In this document: piece after piece, positions 1-5,693 of the stretch
Position numbering within the stretch: the stretch's first letter is position 1
Layout of the letters: each line of letters begins with the position of its first letter
Notes under the pieces: model-generated
Database searches by the model: none
Seen by the model: only the letters and a program-made list of their open reading frames with translations
What the model was told of the DNA's origin: nothing
Program-made: the position numbers and the translations under genes
NCBI GenBank assembly: GCA_027297425.1
Contig: JAPUIC010000049.1
Coordinates: 1-5,693, forward strand
Length of the DNA: 5,693 nucleotides
Direction: 5' to 3'
Source: Nitrososphaerota archaeon
GTDB lineage: Archaea > Thermoproteota > Nitrososphaeria > Nitrososphaerales > JAPUIC01

Positions 1-495
1 TGAAACGCTCCCTTTGTTGGATTCCATTTCCTGGGCCAAAGATGAATAAAACCGTCTAGATGGTACAACAACGACTGATTCAAAGTTCTTCGAAGCAGCC
101 CGCACCATGGAAGGGCCTCCAATATCGATATGTTCAACTAACTCTTCCATGGTGGCGTTTCCATTGTAACGCATCGGATAGAAGTTACAAACCACCATAT
201 CGATTGCCTCTAGACCACGTGCCGATAGTTGATTCATGTGAAGATCATTCCGTTTGGCCAGAATCCCTGCGAAGACTTCAGGCTGAAGCGTTTTTACTCT
301 TCCATCGAGCATTTCGGGGAATGAAGTCATCTCTTCTAGTCTCATGACCTTGAGTCCGGAGCCTGCTAACGTATCGTAGGTGCCTCCCGTAGCCATCATC
401 TTAACCCCTAAGCGAGCTAATGCCTGAGCGAACTCTACTAGGCCTGTTTTGTCTGAAACACTAAGAAGAGCAGACCTTACGTTGATAGCATCCAA
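1..495 (-). CDS. purH: PurH N-terminal part (IMP cyclohydrolase domain), cut by left window edge
   Basis: This is the start of the bifunctional AICAR formyltransferase/IMP cyclohydrolase, which carries out the last two steps of de novo IMP synthesis in the cytoplasm. Only the first 165 codons are in the window. They cover the MGS-like cyclohydrolase domain; the larger transformylase domain lies beyond position 1. Recognisable motifs are SVSDKTG (12-18), ATGGT (35-39), FPEMLDGRVKTL (59-70), NFYP (104-107) and IDIGGPSMVRAASKN (123-137). The residues equivalent to human ATIC Arg64, Lys66, Tyr104, Asp125 and Lys137 are all present, as R66, K68, Y106, D124 and K136. An oddity is that the usual LHPxVHxG motif reads LQPEVFAG (70-77), so both histidines are lost. 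The start is TTG at 495-493. The reading frame is open back to a TAG at 558-556 but has no in-frame ATG or GTG, and the TATA box sits about 32 nt upstream. The family call is very sure; the exact start is fairly sure. Confidence 0.95.
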   Translation of the reverse strand, partial: MDAINVRSALLSVSDKTGLVEFAQALARLGVKMMATGGTYDTLAGSGLKVMRLEEMTSFPEMLDGRVKTLQPEVFAGILAKRNDLHMNQLSARGLEAIDMVVCNFYPMRYNGNATMEELVEHIDIGGPSMVRAASKNFESVVVVPSRRFYSSLAQEMESNKGSVS

Positions 496-515
496 AATTA
501 GCTCTATGCAACATG

Positions 516-538
516 GTGAGAACTTTATAAGTTCTAAC
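516..538 (-). promoter_or_regulatory. purH TATA-box promoter inside a 23-bp inverted repeat (possible operator)
   Basis: On the minus strand CTTATAAAG (531-523) looks like an archaeal TATA box, preceded by GAAC. Its centre is about 32 nt before the TTG start of purH, so the transcript would begin at or only a few nt before the start codon. The same bases form a perfect 7-bp inverted repeat around a 3-bp centre (AGAACTT-TAT-AAGTTCT on the plus strand, 519-535). The repeat extends to 10-bp arms with one mismatched pair (518/536), giving 516-538. A dyad over a TATA box suggests a site where a dimeric regulator could block TBP; that function is inference. The rest of the 69-nt gap (496-564) holds no other feature I can support. 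Confidence 0.55.
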
Positions 539-564
539 GGTCGAAATTTTTCAGGCTAAAGACA

Positions 565-1575
565 CTAATCGTATCTGATTCTGGGATCTATGAATGAATA
601 AGCGATGTCCGTGAGGAAGTTCACGGAGAGTCTCATAAGTGCGAAGACTAACACAAGTGACTGAACTACTTGGAAATCTCGGCTACCCACTGCTGTAACG
701 ACTAGAGTACCCATTCCTGGCCAACTGAACACATTCTCAATAATCACGATACCACTTAGCATCTGTCCAAACTGAATAGTAATGAACGTAACTACGGGAA
801 TGAGTGCATTCCGTACGGCGTGCTTAAAGAGTACGGTCCTCATCGGCACTCCCTTTGAAAGCAAAGCCTTGATGTAGTCCTGCCTAAGGACTTCTAGCAT
901 ACTCGCCCTGGTCAAACGTGCGTTTACTGCAGTGCCAGTTGCAGCTAAAATTACAGCCGGCATTAGAATATGTTTCCAGGCATCAACCCAAGCCGCAAAG
1001 TTACCTGCTATTATTGCATCGATCGTGAGGAAACCAGTCACCAACTGGATATCAATAGTTGGCGATGCTCTACCGAATGCAGGAAGCCAACCTAGAACAC
1101 CCGCGAAGAACAGAATGGCCATAATCCCAAGCCAAAAGCTGGGGACTGAGTACATCAGCATAGACACTATCATCGACCCATGGTCTGCCATGGTATCTCT
1201 TTTCATGGCCGCAAAGACTCCTAAGGGTATCGAAAAGACAACCATGATTATCATAGCTAGGAAAGTTAATTCCAGAGTTGCAGGAAACGCCCTAGCTAAG
1301 AGCTCAGTCGTTGGGAGGCCATAATGCAACGAACTTCCCATATCTCCTCTTGCGAGGTTCGCCATATAGCTAAGATACTGTTCCAGAAGCGGTCGATCTA
1401 GTCCGAGCCTCGTTCTTAATTCATCATAAGCTTGCGGATCGGCTTCGCCAGCCAACATCATCGCGACCGGATCTCCAGGGATCAAGTGAATTAGCAGGAA
1501 GACGATTACTGTGACACCCAGGACTGCTGGGATCATCTGTAGTAGTCTTCTAATGATATATGAGCCTAAACCCAT
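565..1575 (-). CDS. dppB: Peptide/nickel-type ABC transporter permease, DppB/OppB family
   Basis: This is one of the two integral-membrane subunits of a peptide-type ABC importer and should pair with the DppC-like permease of the same operon. At 336 residues it has the normal family length. The N-terminal YIIRRLLQMIPAVLGV segment leads into TM1 (about 10-32), followed by the family motif IHLIPGDP (29-36). A periplasm-side-equivalent loop includes GDMGSSLHYG (78-87), and further membrane segments lie near 100-124, 135-163, 200-217, 253-280 and 303-325. The EAA coupling loop, which contacts the ATPase, is QDYIKALLSKG (232-242), followed by HAVRNALIPVVT (252-263). The conserved ENVFSWPGMGTL (280-291) and C-terminal DPRIRY (330-335) are typical. 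The ATG overlaps the dppF stop as TGATG, which suggests translational coupling, and an SD-like sequence precedes it. It is the last transporter gene in the operon, although dppB usually comes first. The substrate cannot be read from the sequence: dipeptides, oligopeptides, nickel and sugars are all possible in this family. Confidence 0.95.
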   Translation of the reverse strand: MGLGSYIIRRLLQMIPAVLGVTVIVFLLIHLIPGDPVAMMLAGEADPQAYDELRTRLGLDRPLLEQYLSYMANLARGDMGSSLHYGLPTTELLARAFPATLELTFLAMIIMVVFSIPLGVFAAMKRDTMADHGSMIVSMLMYSVPSFWLGIMAILFFAGVLGWLPAFGRASPTIDIQLVTGFLTIDAIIAGNFAAWVDAWKHILMPAVILAATGTAVNARLTRASMLEVLRQDYIKALLSKGVPMRTVLFKHAVRNALIPVVTFITIQFGQMLSGIVIIENVFSWPGMGTLVVTAVGSRDFQVVQSLVLVFALMRLSVNFLTDIAYSFIDPRIRYD

Positions 1576-2687
1576 CAGGACTTACCTCTCGAGACCTTCT
1601 TCGTTCTGCCGCTCTTTCTATTCGTTGCCTTGGATTTCTTAGCTTTTCCATTCGAGTCTTTGCCAAATAAATGACATGCTACATAGTGTTCCTTCCCGAG
1701 ATCAATAAGGGGCGGCTCGATCCGATCACACACCGTATCGTCTCCTGTTCCAAAGTTTACTACCTTGGCGGGACATCTTGTCCTGAAGACGCAGCCTGAT
1801 GGTGGATTTATGGGGCTTGGAATCTCTCCTTCCAGAACAGTGCCTCCCCATTCTACCTTAGGATCTGGGATCGGAATAACCGACATGAGGGCCTGAGTAT
1901 AAGGATGGTGAGGCTCGAAAGCGATTTGGTCAGCATCTGCCATCTCCATGATCTTTCCAAGATACATCACTGCGATCCGGTCGCTCATCTTATGAACGAT
2001 ACTCATGTTATGAGCAATGAACAGGTACGATAAGTTGAATTCCTTCTTCAAGTCTAGAAGAAGGTTCATGATCTGGGCTTGTATCGAGACATCCAATGCT
2101 GATACGGGCTCATCGAGAACTACCAAGTCTGGGTTTGTTGCCAATGCTCTTGCGATGGCTATCCTTTGGCGCTGTCCCCCAGAAAACATATGGGGGAATC
2201 GACCTGCCGCATTTGGGTCTATCCCAACCTGTTCAAGCAGAGTTGTTACTCGCTGCTCAAGTTCTTTATGATCTTTCATTCCGTGGGTACGGAGCGGCAA
2301 TGATACGATATCCTTGACATTTTTGCGCGGGTTAAGCGATGAGTAGGGATCTTGAAAGACGACCCCCATCTTCTTGCGAAGCGCCTTTTTAGCAGATCCC
2401 TTCACTAATGAAGTATCTTGACCTTCAAAGTAGACGGAGCCTGCTGTTGGTTCGTGCAGACCCAATATGAGTTTCCCGATAGTAGTCTTCCCCGAGCCAC
2501 TCTCACCGACTAACCCCAAAGTTTCGCCAGGTTTTACGTAGAAACTCACATCTTCCACAGCATGTACGAAATGTCTTGACTTGCTGAGGACTTTTGCTGT
2601 AAAGCTGGTCTCAACAGGGAAATGCTTCTTGAGGTTGCTAACTACAAGAAGGCCATCCTTAGGGTTAAAAGAAGGAGATTTGCTCAA
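1575..2687 (-). CDS. dppF: Peptide-type ABC transporter ATPase, DppF/OppF family
   Basis: This is a cytoplasmic nucleotide-binding subunit that should form a heterodimer with the DppD-like ATPase and drive import through DppB/DppC. All ABC motifs are intact: Walker A GESGSGKTT (61-69), Q-loop Q112, signature SGGQRQR (169-175), Walker B LVVLDE (188-193), D-loop SALD (196-199) and H-loop H226. VFQDPYSSLNPR (110-121) is typical of OppF. The C-terminal extension has HPYTQAL (261-267) and cysteines 299, 305, 320 and 338. These match the four-Cys pattern of the oligopeptide-transporter C-terminal domain, reported in some family structures to bind a [4Fe-4S] cluster. The spacing between the second and third Cys is about 8 residues longer than usual. 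A lysine/arginine-rich tail (343-370) follows and is not a standard part of the family. The start is TTG at 2687, overlapping the dppD stop as TTGA. No in-frame ATG occurs before Met107, which lies past Walker A, so TTG is almost forced. Confidence 0.95.
   Translation of the reverse strand: MSKSPSFNPKDGLLVVSNLKKHFPVETSFTAKVLSKSRHFVHAVEDVSFYVKPGETLGLVGESGSGKTTIGKLILGLHEPTAGSVYFEGQDTSLVKGSAKKALRKKMGVVFQDPYSSLNPRKNVKDIVSLPLRTHGMKDHKELEQRVTTLLEQVGIDPNAAGRFPHMFSGGQRQRIAIARALATNPDLVVLDEPVSALDVSIQAQIMNLLLDLKKEFNLSYLFIAHNMSIVHKMSDRIAVMYLGKIMEMADADQIAFEPHHPYTQALMSVIPIPDPKVEWGGTVLEGEIPSPINPPSGCVFRTRCPAKVVNFGTGDDTVCDRIEPPLIDLGKEHYVACHLFGKDSNGKAKKSKATNRKSGRTKKVSRGKS
1582..1590 (-). promoter_or_regulatory. 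Shine-Dalgarno-like site of dppB
   Basis: On the minus strand GAGAGGTAA lies inside the end of dppF. Its GAGGT core matches the complement of the archaeal 16S 3' end (CACCUCC) and ends 8 nt before the dppB ATG. It is the best ribosome-binding site in the window. The dppD and dppF starts have only a weak AAGGATG-type sequence 5-7 nt upstream, and the genes that head their transcripts appear leaderless. Confidence 0.5.
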
Positions 2688-3664
2688 TTTTTACCATCCT
2701 TCGAGTACAGGAAACAGGAGACCCAGTGACCTGGCTCGACCTCCATCCATTGCGGCTCTTGACTACAAACATCCATACATTTCGGACATCTATCTGCGAA
2801 CCTACATCCAGGTGGCATGTCGATCAAATTAGGAACCGTTCCAGGAATAGGTGGCATTCTGCCTTTTCCCCTCTCTAATTTCGGTGCTAATCTTAGAAGT
2901 GCCTGCGTATAGGGATGCATCGGGTTTTCGAATAGGGTCATGGTATCCGCCATCTCGACGAGCTTTCCCGCATACATTACGATGATCTTCTCGCACAGGT
3001 GTGCTACTATCCCAAGATCATGTGTAATCCACAAAAGTGCGGTGCCCTTGTTAGCGCTTAACTCTCTTACCAGCTTTATTATTTGAGCTTGTATGCTTAC
3101 ATCTAGAGCTGTAGTAGGCTCGTCGGCGATGAGTAGCTCCGGTTCGCAAGAAAGTGCCATTGCTATCATCGCACGCTGTCTCATCCCTCCGCTGAGTTGA
3201 TGCGGATAATAATCAACGACCATCTCACTACTAGGTATGTTTACCAAAGCGAGTAACTCGATAGCTCTCTTCTTCGATTCTTTACCCTTCAAGCCTTGGT
3301 GGATACCCAAAGCTTCCATGATCTGACTACCGATGGTGAAAACAGGATCTAGTGATGTCATGGGGTCTTGGAAGATCATGGACATCTGCTTCCCCCTGAT
3401 CTCCTTTAGTTGAGAATCCTTCATAGGAACTAAATCTTGTCCTTTGAAGATAATTTTACCGAAGACCCGCTCATTATGTGCAGCAGGCACTAATTTCATG
3501 AGGGACAGTGCTGTTACACTCTTACCGCATCCAGATTCTCCGACGAGTCCTACCCTTTCCCCTTTCTTGATCTCGAACGAAATACCGTCTACCGCTTTAA
3601 CTAATCCACGTTTCGTAGTAAACTGCGTTTTGAGGTCCTCTACCTTGATGAGCTTCTCCGCCAT
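2684..3664 (-). CDS. dppD: Peptide-type ABC transporter ATPase, DppD/OppD family
   Basis: This is the second ATPase subunit of the importer and the expected partner of the DppF-like protein. It shows Walker A GESGCGKS (42-49), Q-loop Q99 within MIFQDPMTSLDP (96-107), signature LSGGMRQR (157-164), Walker B LLIADE (177-182), D-loop TALD (185-188) and H-loop H215. GMRQR in place of GQRQR, and the CGKS form of Walker A, are characteristic of the DppD side of the pair. The C-terminal extension contains HPYTQALL (250-257) and cysteines 287, 293, 300 and 317 in the C-x5-C-x6-C-x16-C arrangement of this family, plus an extra Cys296. This pattern is consistent with a [4Fe-4S] site as reported for some homologues; that is inference here. 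The length of 326 residues is normal. The ATG is 4 nt after the dppC stop and the gene ends in a 4-nt overlap with dppF, so the operon is tightly coupled. Confidence 0.95.
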   Translation of the reverse strand: MAEKLIKVEDLKTQFTTKRGLVKAVDGISFEIKKGERVGLVGESGCGKSVTALSLMKLVPAAHNERVFGKIIFKGQDLVPMKDSQLKEIRGKQMSMIFQDPMTSLDPVFTIGSQIMEALGIHQGLKGKESKKRAIELLALVNIPSSEMVVDYYPHQLSGGMRQRAMIAMALSCEPELLIADEPTTALDVSIQAQIIKLVRELSANKGTALLWITHDLGIVAHLCEKIIVMYAGKLVEMADTMTLFENPMHPYTQALLRLAPKLERGKGRMPPIPGTVPNLIDMPPGCRFADRCPKCMDVCSQEPQWMEVEPGHWVSCFLYSKDGKN

Positions 3665-3668
3665 GGTG

Positions 3669-4589
3669 TTACATCCTTAGTCGTGGATCCAATGTGTCTC
3701 TAAGACCATCACCAAGCATGTTGATAGCCAGAACCGTGACGAATATTGCTAATCCTGGGAAAACTGCCAGCCACCAGGCGTTGAAGACAAATGCCCTACC
3801 TTGATTGAGCATCTCTCCCCAGGTTGCTGTTGGTGGTGGGACTCCTAGACCAAGGAAACTTAAGCCTGCCTCGAGTAGAATAGCGGCTGCTAGTTCTGCA
3901 GTTGCGACGATCATCAAGGACGACATCAAGTTGGGAAAGATCTCCTTGAACATAATGTATCTGTCTCGTACACCAATGGCTTTCAGGGCAGCAACATAAT
4001 CCAACTGGCCAAGCTTGAGCGTTTCAGCTCGAACAATACGAGCTGGACTACTCCAAAGCACTATCCCAAGAGCCAAGATCAGGTTGTTAGCACTCGCGCC
4101 CAACACAGCTACTACTGCAATGGCTAGAACAACTAATGGAAATGCCATCTTTATGTCGACAACCCTCATGATAACGTCGTCGACCCAACCCCTATAGTAT
4201 CCAGCAACAAGTCCCAAAGTCGTTCCTAGGGTAACCGCGATTGCTATGACTGAGAACCCGATGTACAGTGACATCCGAGCTCCAAACATGAGTCTTGATA
4301 GTACGTCTCTGCCGAAGTTATCTGTACCTAATCTATGATTGAATCCATCGACGACGGTACCCGGTGGTTCGAGTCTTCCAAGCAGATTTTGATCATTTGG
4401 ATCCGCGGGTGCAAGAAAAGGTGCAGATATAGCTACAGCAAACATAAAGAGAAATATCACTCCACCGAACCGGATCTTCGCATTCGATAATACTAGCTGT
4501 AATGTCTCATTCCGTCTTAGCCTGGCAATCCGTTGCCTAGGGCTCGAATCAGACGGTTTATGGACTGTAACGGGCCTCTGGTTTGCCAA
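3669..4589 (-). CDS. dppC: Peptide/nickel-type ABC transporter permease, DppC/OppC family
   Basis: This is the second membrane permease of the importer and the first gene of the four-gene operon. An arginine-rich cytoplasmic N-terminus (about 1-40) leads into TM1 (about 41-62) with the family APFLAP motif (56-61). The hallmark HRLGTDNFGRDVLSR (85-99) follows. Further membrane segments lie near 104-130, 147-180, 222-250 and 270-293. The EAA coupling loop is around YVAALKAIGVRDRYIMFKEI (198-217), followed by FPN. EAGLSFLGLGVPPPTATWG (240-258) and the C-terminal GDGLRDTLDPRLR (293-305) are diagnostic. The length of 306 residues is normal. The start is TTG at 4589: the frame is open only back to a TAG at 4610-4608, no ATG or GTG is available, and a TATA-like element lies about 35 nt upstream. 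GAGG lies too close to the TTG to be a good ribosome-binding site, so a leaderless or short-leader message is likely. Confidence 0.95.
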   Translation of the reverse strand: MANQRPVTVHKPSDSSPRQRIARLRRNETLQLVLSNAKIRFGGVIFLFMFAVAISAPFLAPADPNDQNLLGRLEPPGTVVDGFNHRLGTDNFGRDVLSRLMFGARMSLYIGFSVIAIAVTLGTTLGLVAGYYRGWVDDVIMRVVDIKMAFPLVVLAIAVVAVLGASANNLILALGIVLWSSPARIVRAETLKLGQLDYVAALKAIGVRDRYIMFKEIFPNLMSSLMIVATAELAAAILLEAGLSFLGLGVPPPTATWGEMLNQGRAFVFNAWWLAVFPGLAIFVTVLAINMLGDGLRDTLDPRLRM

Positions 4590-4620
4590 TCCTCGTCGTT
4601 GTATATCCTAATCAGCTGTA

Positions 4621-4632
4621 GTTTAAGGTTTT
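4621..4632 (-). promoter_or_regulatory. Probable promoter of the dppCDFB operon
   Basis: On the minus strand AAAACC (4632-4627), in the position of a BRE, is followed by TTAAAC (4626-4621), a weak TATA-like element. It lies about 35 nt before the TTG start of dppC. The layout resembles the stronger elements at 516-538 and 4696-4709, which is the main support. It lies in the 144-nt divergent region 4590-4734, where I see no other clear motif or operator. A second AT-rich stretch, GATATAC (4607-4601), is too close to the start codon to serve. Confidence 0.4.
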
Positions 4633-4695
4633 GGAGCACAGAAATAGCCTAAGGTAATTCGCGTAAGACACTCTCATCTATTATTATTTGATAAA

Positions 4696-4709
4696 GAACC
4701 ATTATATTT
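4696..4709 (+). promoter_or_regulatory. Probable BRE/TATA promoter of the 182-residue unknown gene
   Basis: GAACC (4696-4700) is followed by ATTATATTT (4701-4709), a good archaeal TATA box. Its centre is about 29 nt upstream of the TTG at 4735, so transcription should start at or next to the start codon. No SD-like sequence precedes the TTG, in keeping with a leaderless message. Confidence 0.55.
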
Positions 4710-4734
4710 ATGCGGTCACCAGATAATCCATCAG

Positions 4735-5283
4735 TTGATTAATCAGAAGGCTGCCGTTCTGTCCGAGCTGAACCGTCTAGCCGAGACTGTCCTGACCGAA
4801 TCAGATGCTGACGATGCTGATGTCTCTACCCCATTCCTATTTGGAATAGGTCCAAAACTCAAGATATGGTGGGATACGCGAGAGATTCGGAGTTTAGAGT
4901 TCACCTATGCACTAAGTACAAAAAAGCCCGATTATATCTACTTCAAGGCTCATTATGACCGAGAGCTGCCTTCAGGGTTCAAGCTGATGAGCCGTAATTC
5001 AGTTCTAAGAGACAAACTACAGAAGATTAACGATGAAACTGAGACCGGGATACCAAAGATAGATGAGAATTATTCACTATCCGGTAATGTTTCAATATTA
5101 ACACGGTTGCTGCTAGACCCTTCGATATCTGACTCTCCCTGGGTATGGAATATCGACAACTTGTCTTCCCCCAACACAAGAGATATGTTAGGCGTAATAG
5201 GAACAAAGGGGGATGTCCAGCCCCAAAAAATAGAAGGATTATTCAACTTCGTTCTTCAGTTAGCCATGAGGGCACTCGTTTAG
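4735..5283 (+). CDS. Unrecognised soluble protein, 182 residues
   Basis: I do not recognise this family. The protein has no signal peptide, no membrane segment and no cysteine, so it is probably a soluble cytoplasmic protein. Residues 1-20 look like an amphipathic helix followed by an acidic linker (ESDADDADVS, 22-31). The middle (about 33-75) alternates in a beta-strand manner (PFLFGIGPKLKIWW, then LEFTYALS, then DYIYFKAHY), suggesting a small mixed fold. Residues 84-100 are charged and helical, and the C-terminus (165-182) is a helix. It starts at TTG (4735): the frame is open back to a TAG at 4645-4647 but has no ATG or GTG, and the first internal Met is residue 85. A TATA box about 29 nt upstream supports this start. 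The gene is divergent from the transporter operon, and its TAG overlaps the end of htpX by 4 nt in the convergent sense. Nothing here fixes a function. The even coding character and the promoter make it a real gene rather than a chance frame. Confidence 0.8.
   Translation: MINQKAAVLSELNRLAETVLTESDADDADVSTPFLFGIGPKLKIWWDTREIRSLEFTYALSTKKPDYIYFKAHYDRELPSGFKLMSRNSVLRDKLQKINDETETGIPKIDENYSLSGNVSILTRLLLDPSISDSPWVWNIDNLSSPNTRDMLGVIGTKGDVQPQKIEGLFNFVLQLAMRALV
5225..5230 (-). terminator. Possible T-tract terminator for htpX
   Basis: Six A on the plus strand read as TTTTTT on the minus strand, about 50 nt past the htpX stop codon. Archaeal termination can use such T-runs without a hairpin. The run lies inside the coding region of the convergent gene (a QPQK-type lysine/glutamine stretch), so it may be there only by chance. 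Confidence 0.2.
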
Positions 5284-5693
5284 AGTTCCTGAAGAGCTCT
5301 GAGCCTCTTTACCATATTAGGGTGCGTCGAAAGTAGCTCAACTAGTCGGTCTGAAATTGTTAGTTTTCTTGCAATTATCTTGTTAACTAATTGTTCGTCA
5401 TAGATCAACTTAGCTCGGTGTAAACTGACCTCATCCCTAGTAGACCGATCTGGGTCTGAAATGAAGAGCGCTTTGAATCCGTCAAATTTCATTGCACCGT
5501 GATCCTTTTTGGAGATCTTGAATCTCCCATTAGATGCTACGATCTTGGCCAATGCGCTTCGGAGTTTCTGCGCGCCATCATCTACTACCATTACTCTCCG
5601 CCTGTCTGCATAATACTCTCTGGTTCTGCTATAACCGAGGACAAGAATGGTAAGCAGCCAATACATGATCATCGAGAGGAGCCCAATCACGAT
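5280..5693 (-). CDS. htpX: HtpX-type M48 membrane zinc protease, C-terminal part, cut by right window edge
   Basis: This is the C-terminal 137 residues of an HtpX-like protease, a membrane-bound zinc metalloprotease of family M48 that degrades damaged membrane proteins. In the window the first 20 or so residues are a membrane segment (IVIGLLSMIMYWLLTILVLG). It runs straight into GYSRTREYYADRRR, the hallmark of the family, whose Glu (codon 5618-5616) should be the third zinc ligand. Further family features are the helix LRSALAKIV, the GFKALFISDP stretch, and the C-terminal STHPNMVKRLRALQEL. The HEXXH motif with the other two zinc ligands and the catalytic Glu must lie upstream, outside the window, so activity cannot be judged. 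A GTG at 5690 is an internal Val codon rather than a start, since the frame stays open to the edge. The gene ends in TAA, overlapping the convergent unknown gene by 4 nt. Confidence 0.9.
   Translation of the reverse strand: MVIGLLSMIMYWLLTILVLGYSRTREYYADRRRVMVVDDGAQKLRSALAKIVASNGRFKISKKDHGAMKFDGFKALFISDPDRSTRDEVSLHRAKLIYDEQLVNKIIARKLTISDRLVELLSTHPNMVKRLRALQEL

Noticed and set aside
60..347. Open plus-strand frame of 95 codons
   Set aside because: It lies wholly antisense to purH, whose conserved motifs are unmistakable on the minus strand.
512..514. ATG on the minus strand just upstream of purH
   Set aside because: It is in a different frame and stops after 17 codons; the PurH frame needs the TTG at 495.
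519..535. Reading the dyad as a hairpin terminator of the importer operon
   Set aside because: The RNA stem would be short and AU-rich and is followed by CACCAUG rather than a U-tract. A TATA box or operator fits better.
932..1324. Plus-strand 130-codon frame inside dppB, and similar frames inside dppF, dppD and dppC
   Set aside because: These are antisense shadows of well-conserved transporter genes with no family likeness of their own.
4155..4184. Repeated GTCGAC hexamers in dppC
   Set aside because: They encode Val-Asp pairs in a conserved part of the permease (GWVDDVIMRVVDI), so coding explains them.
4710..4742. Ten-codon ATG frame ending across the TTG start of the unknown gene
   Set aside because: It begins at the TATA box itself, so it should lie upstream of the transcript start and not be translated. 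It would matter only if a promoter near 4680-4688 were used.
5688..5690. GTG as the start of a short 136-residue protein at the right edge
   Set aside because: The frame is open to the edge and the sequence is the C-terminal part of HtpX, which needs its upstream HEXXH region.

Overview
The window reads as archaeal chromosome of moderate base composition. Three of its transcription units start about 38-41 nt downstream of an AAC(C)-plus-TATA-like element, with a TTG start codon where the transcript itself should begin. This is the leaderless or short-leader architecture common in archaea. Four of the six gene starts visible here are TTG. The lineage cannot be fixed from the sequence alone. 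A Thaumarchaeota- or TACK-like archaeon is a reasonable but unproven guess, based on a bacterial-type PurH beside an HtpX of the SRTREYYADRR type.

Layout from left to right. Positions 1-495 (minus) hold the first 165 codons of purH, the bifunctional purine-synthesis enzyme; the gene runs off the left edge. Positions 496-564 are its promoter region, where a 23-bp imperfect dyad is centred on the TATA box. Positions 565-4589 (minus) are a tight four-gene operon for a peptide/nickel-type ABC importer, transcribed in the order dppC, dppD, dppF, dppB. Its genes are joined by a 4-nt gap, a TTGA overlap and a TGATG overlap. Positions 4590-4734 are a divergent promoter region. Positions 4735-5283 (plus) encode an unrecognised soluble 182-residue protein. 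Positions 5280-5693 (minus) hold the C-terminal end of an HtpX-type M48 membrane protease, convergent with the unknown gene and overlapping it by 4 nt.

The four transporter genes should supply both permease subunits and both ATPases of one importer, which takes up di- or oligopeptides or a related solute delivered by an extracellular binding protein. No binding-protein gene is present in the window, and dppB is last rather than first, which is an unusual order. purH follows dppB on the same strand and has its own promoter, but I see no strong T-tract terminator between them, so read-through is possible.

I see no CRISPR array, tRNA, rRNA, insertion sequence or phage-like segment. I also find no clear sign of a wholly new system. 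The points most worth checking are the dyad on the purH promoter, the shared TTG-start promoter layout, the altered histidine motif in PurH, the permuted transporter operon without a binding protein, and the orphan gene beside htpX.
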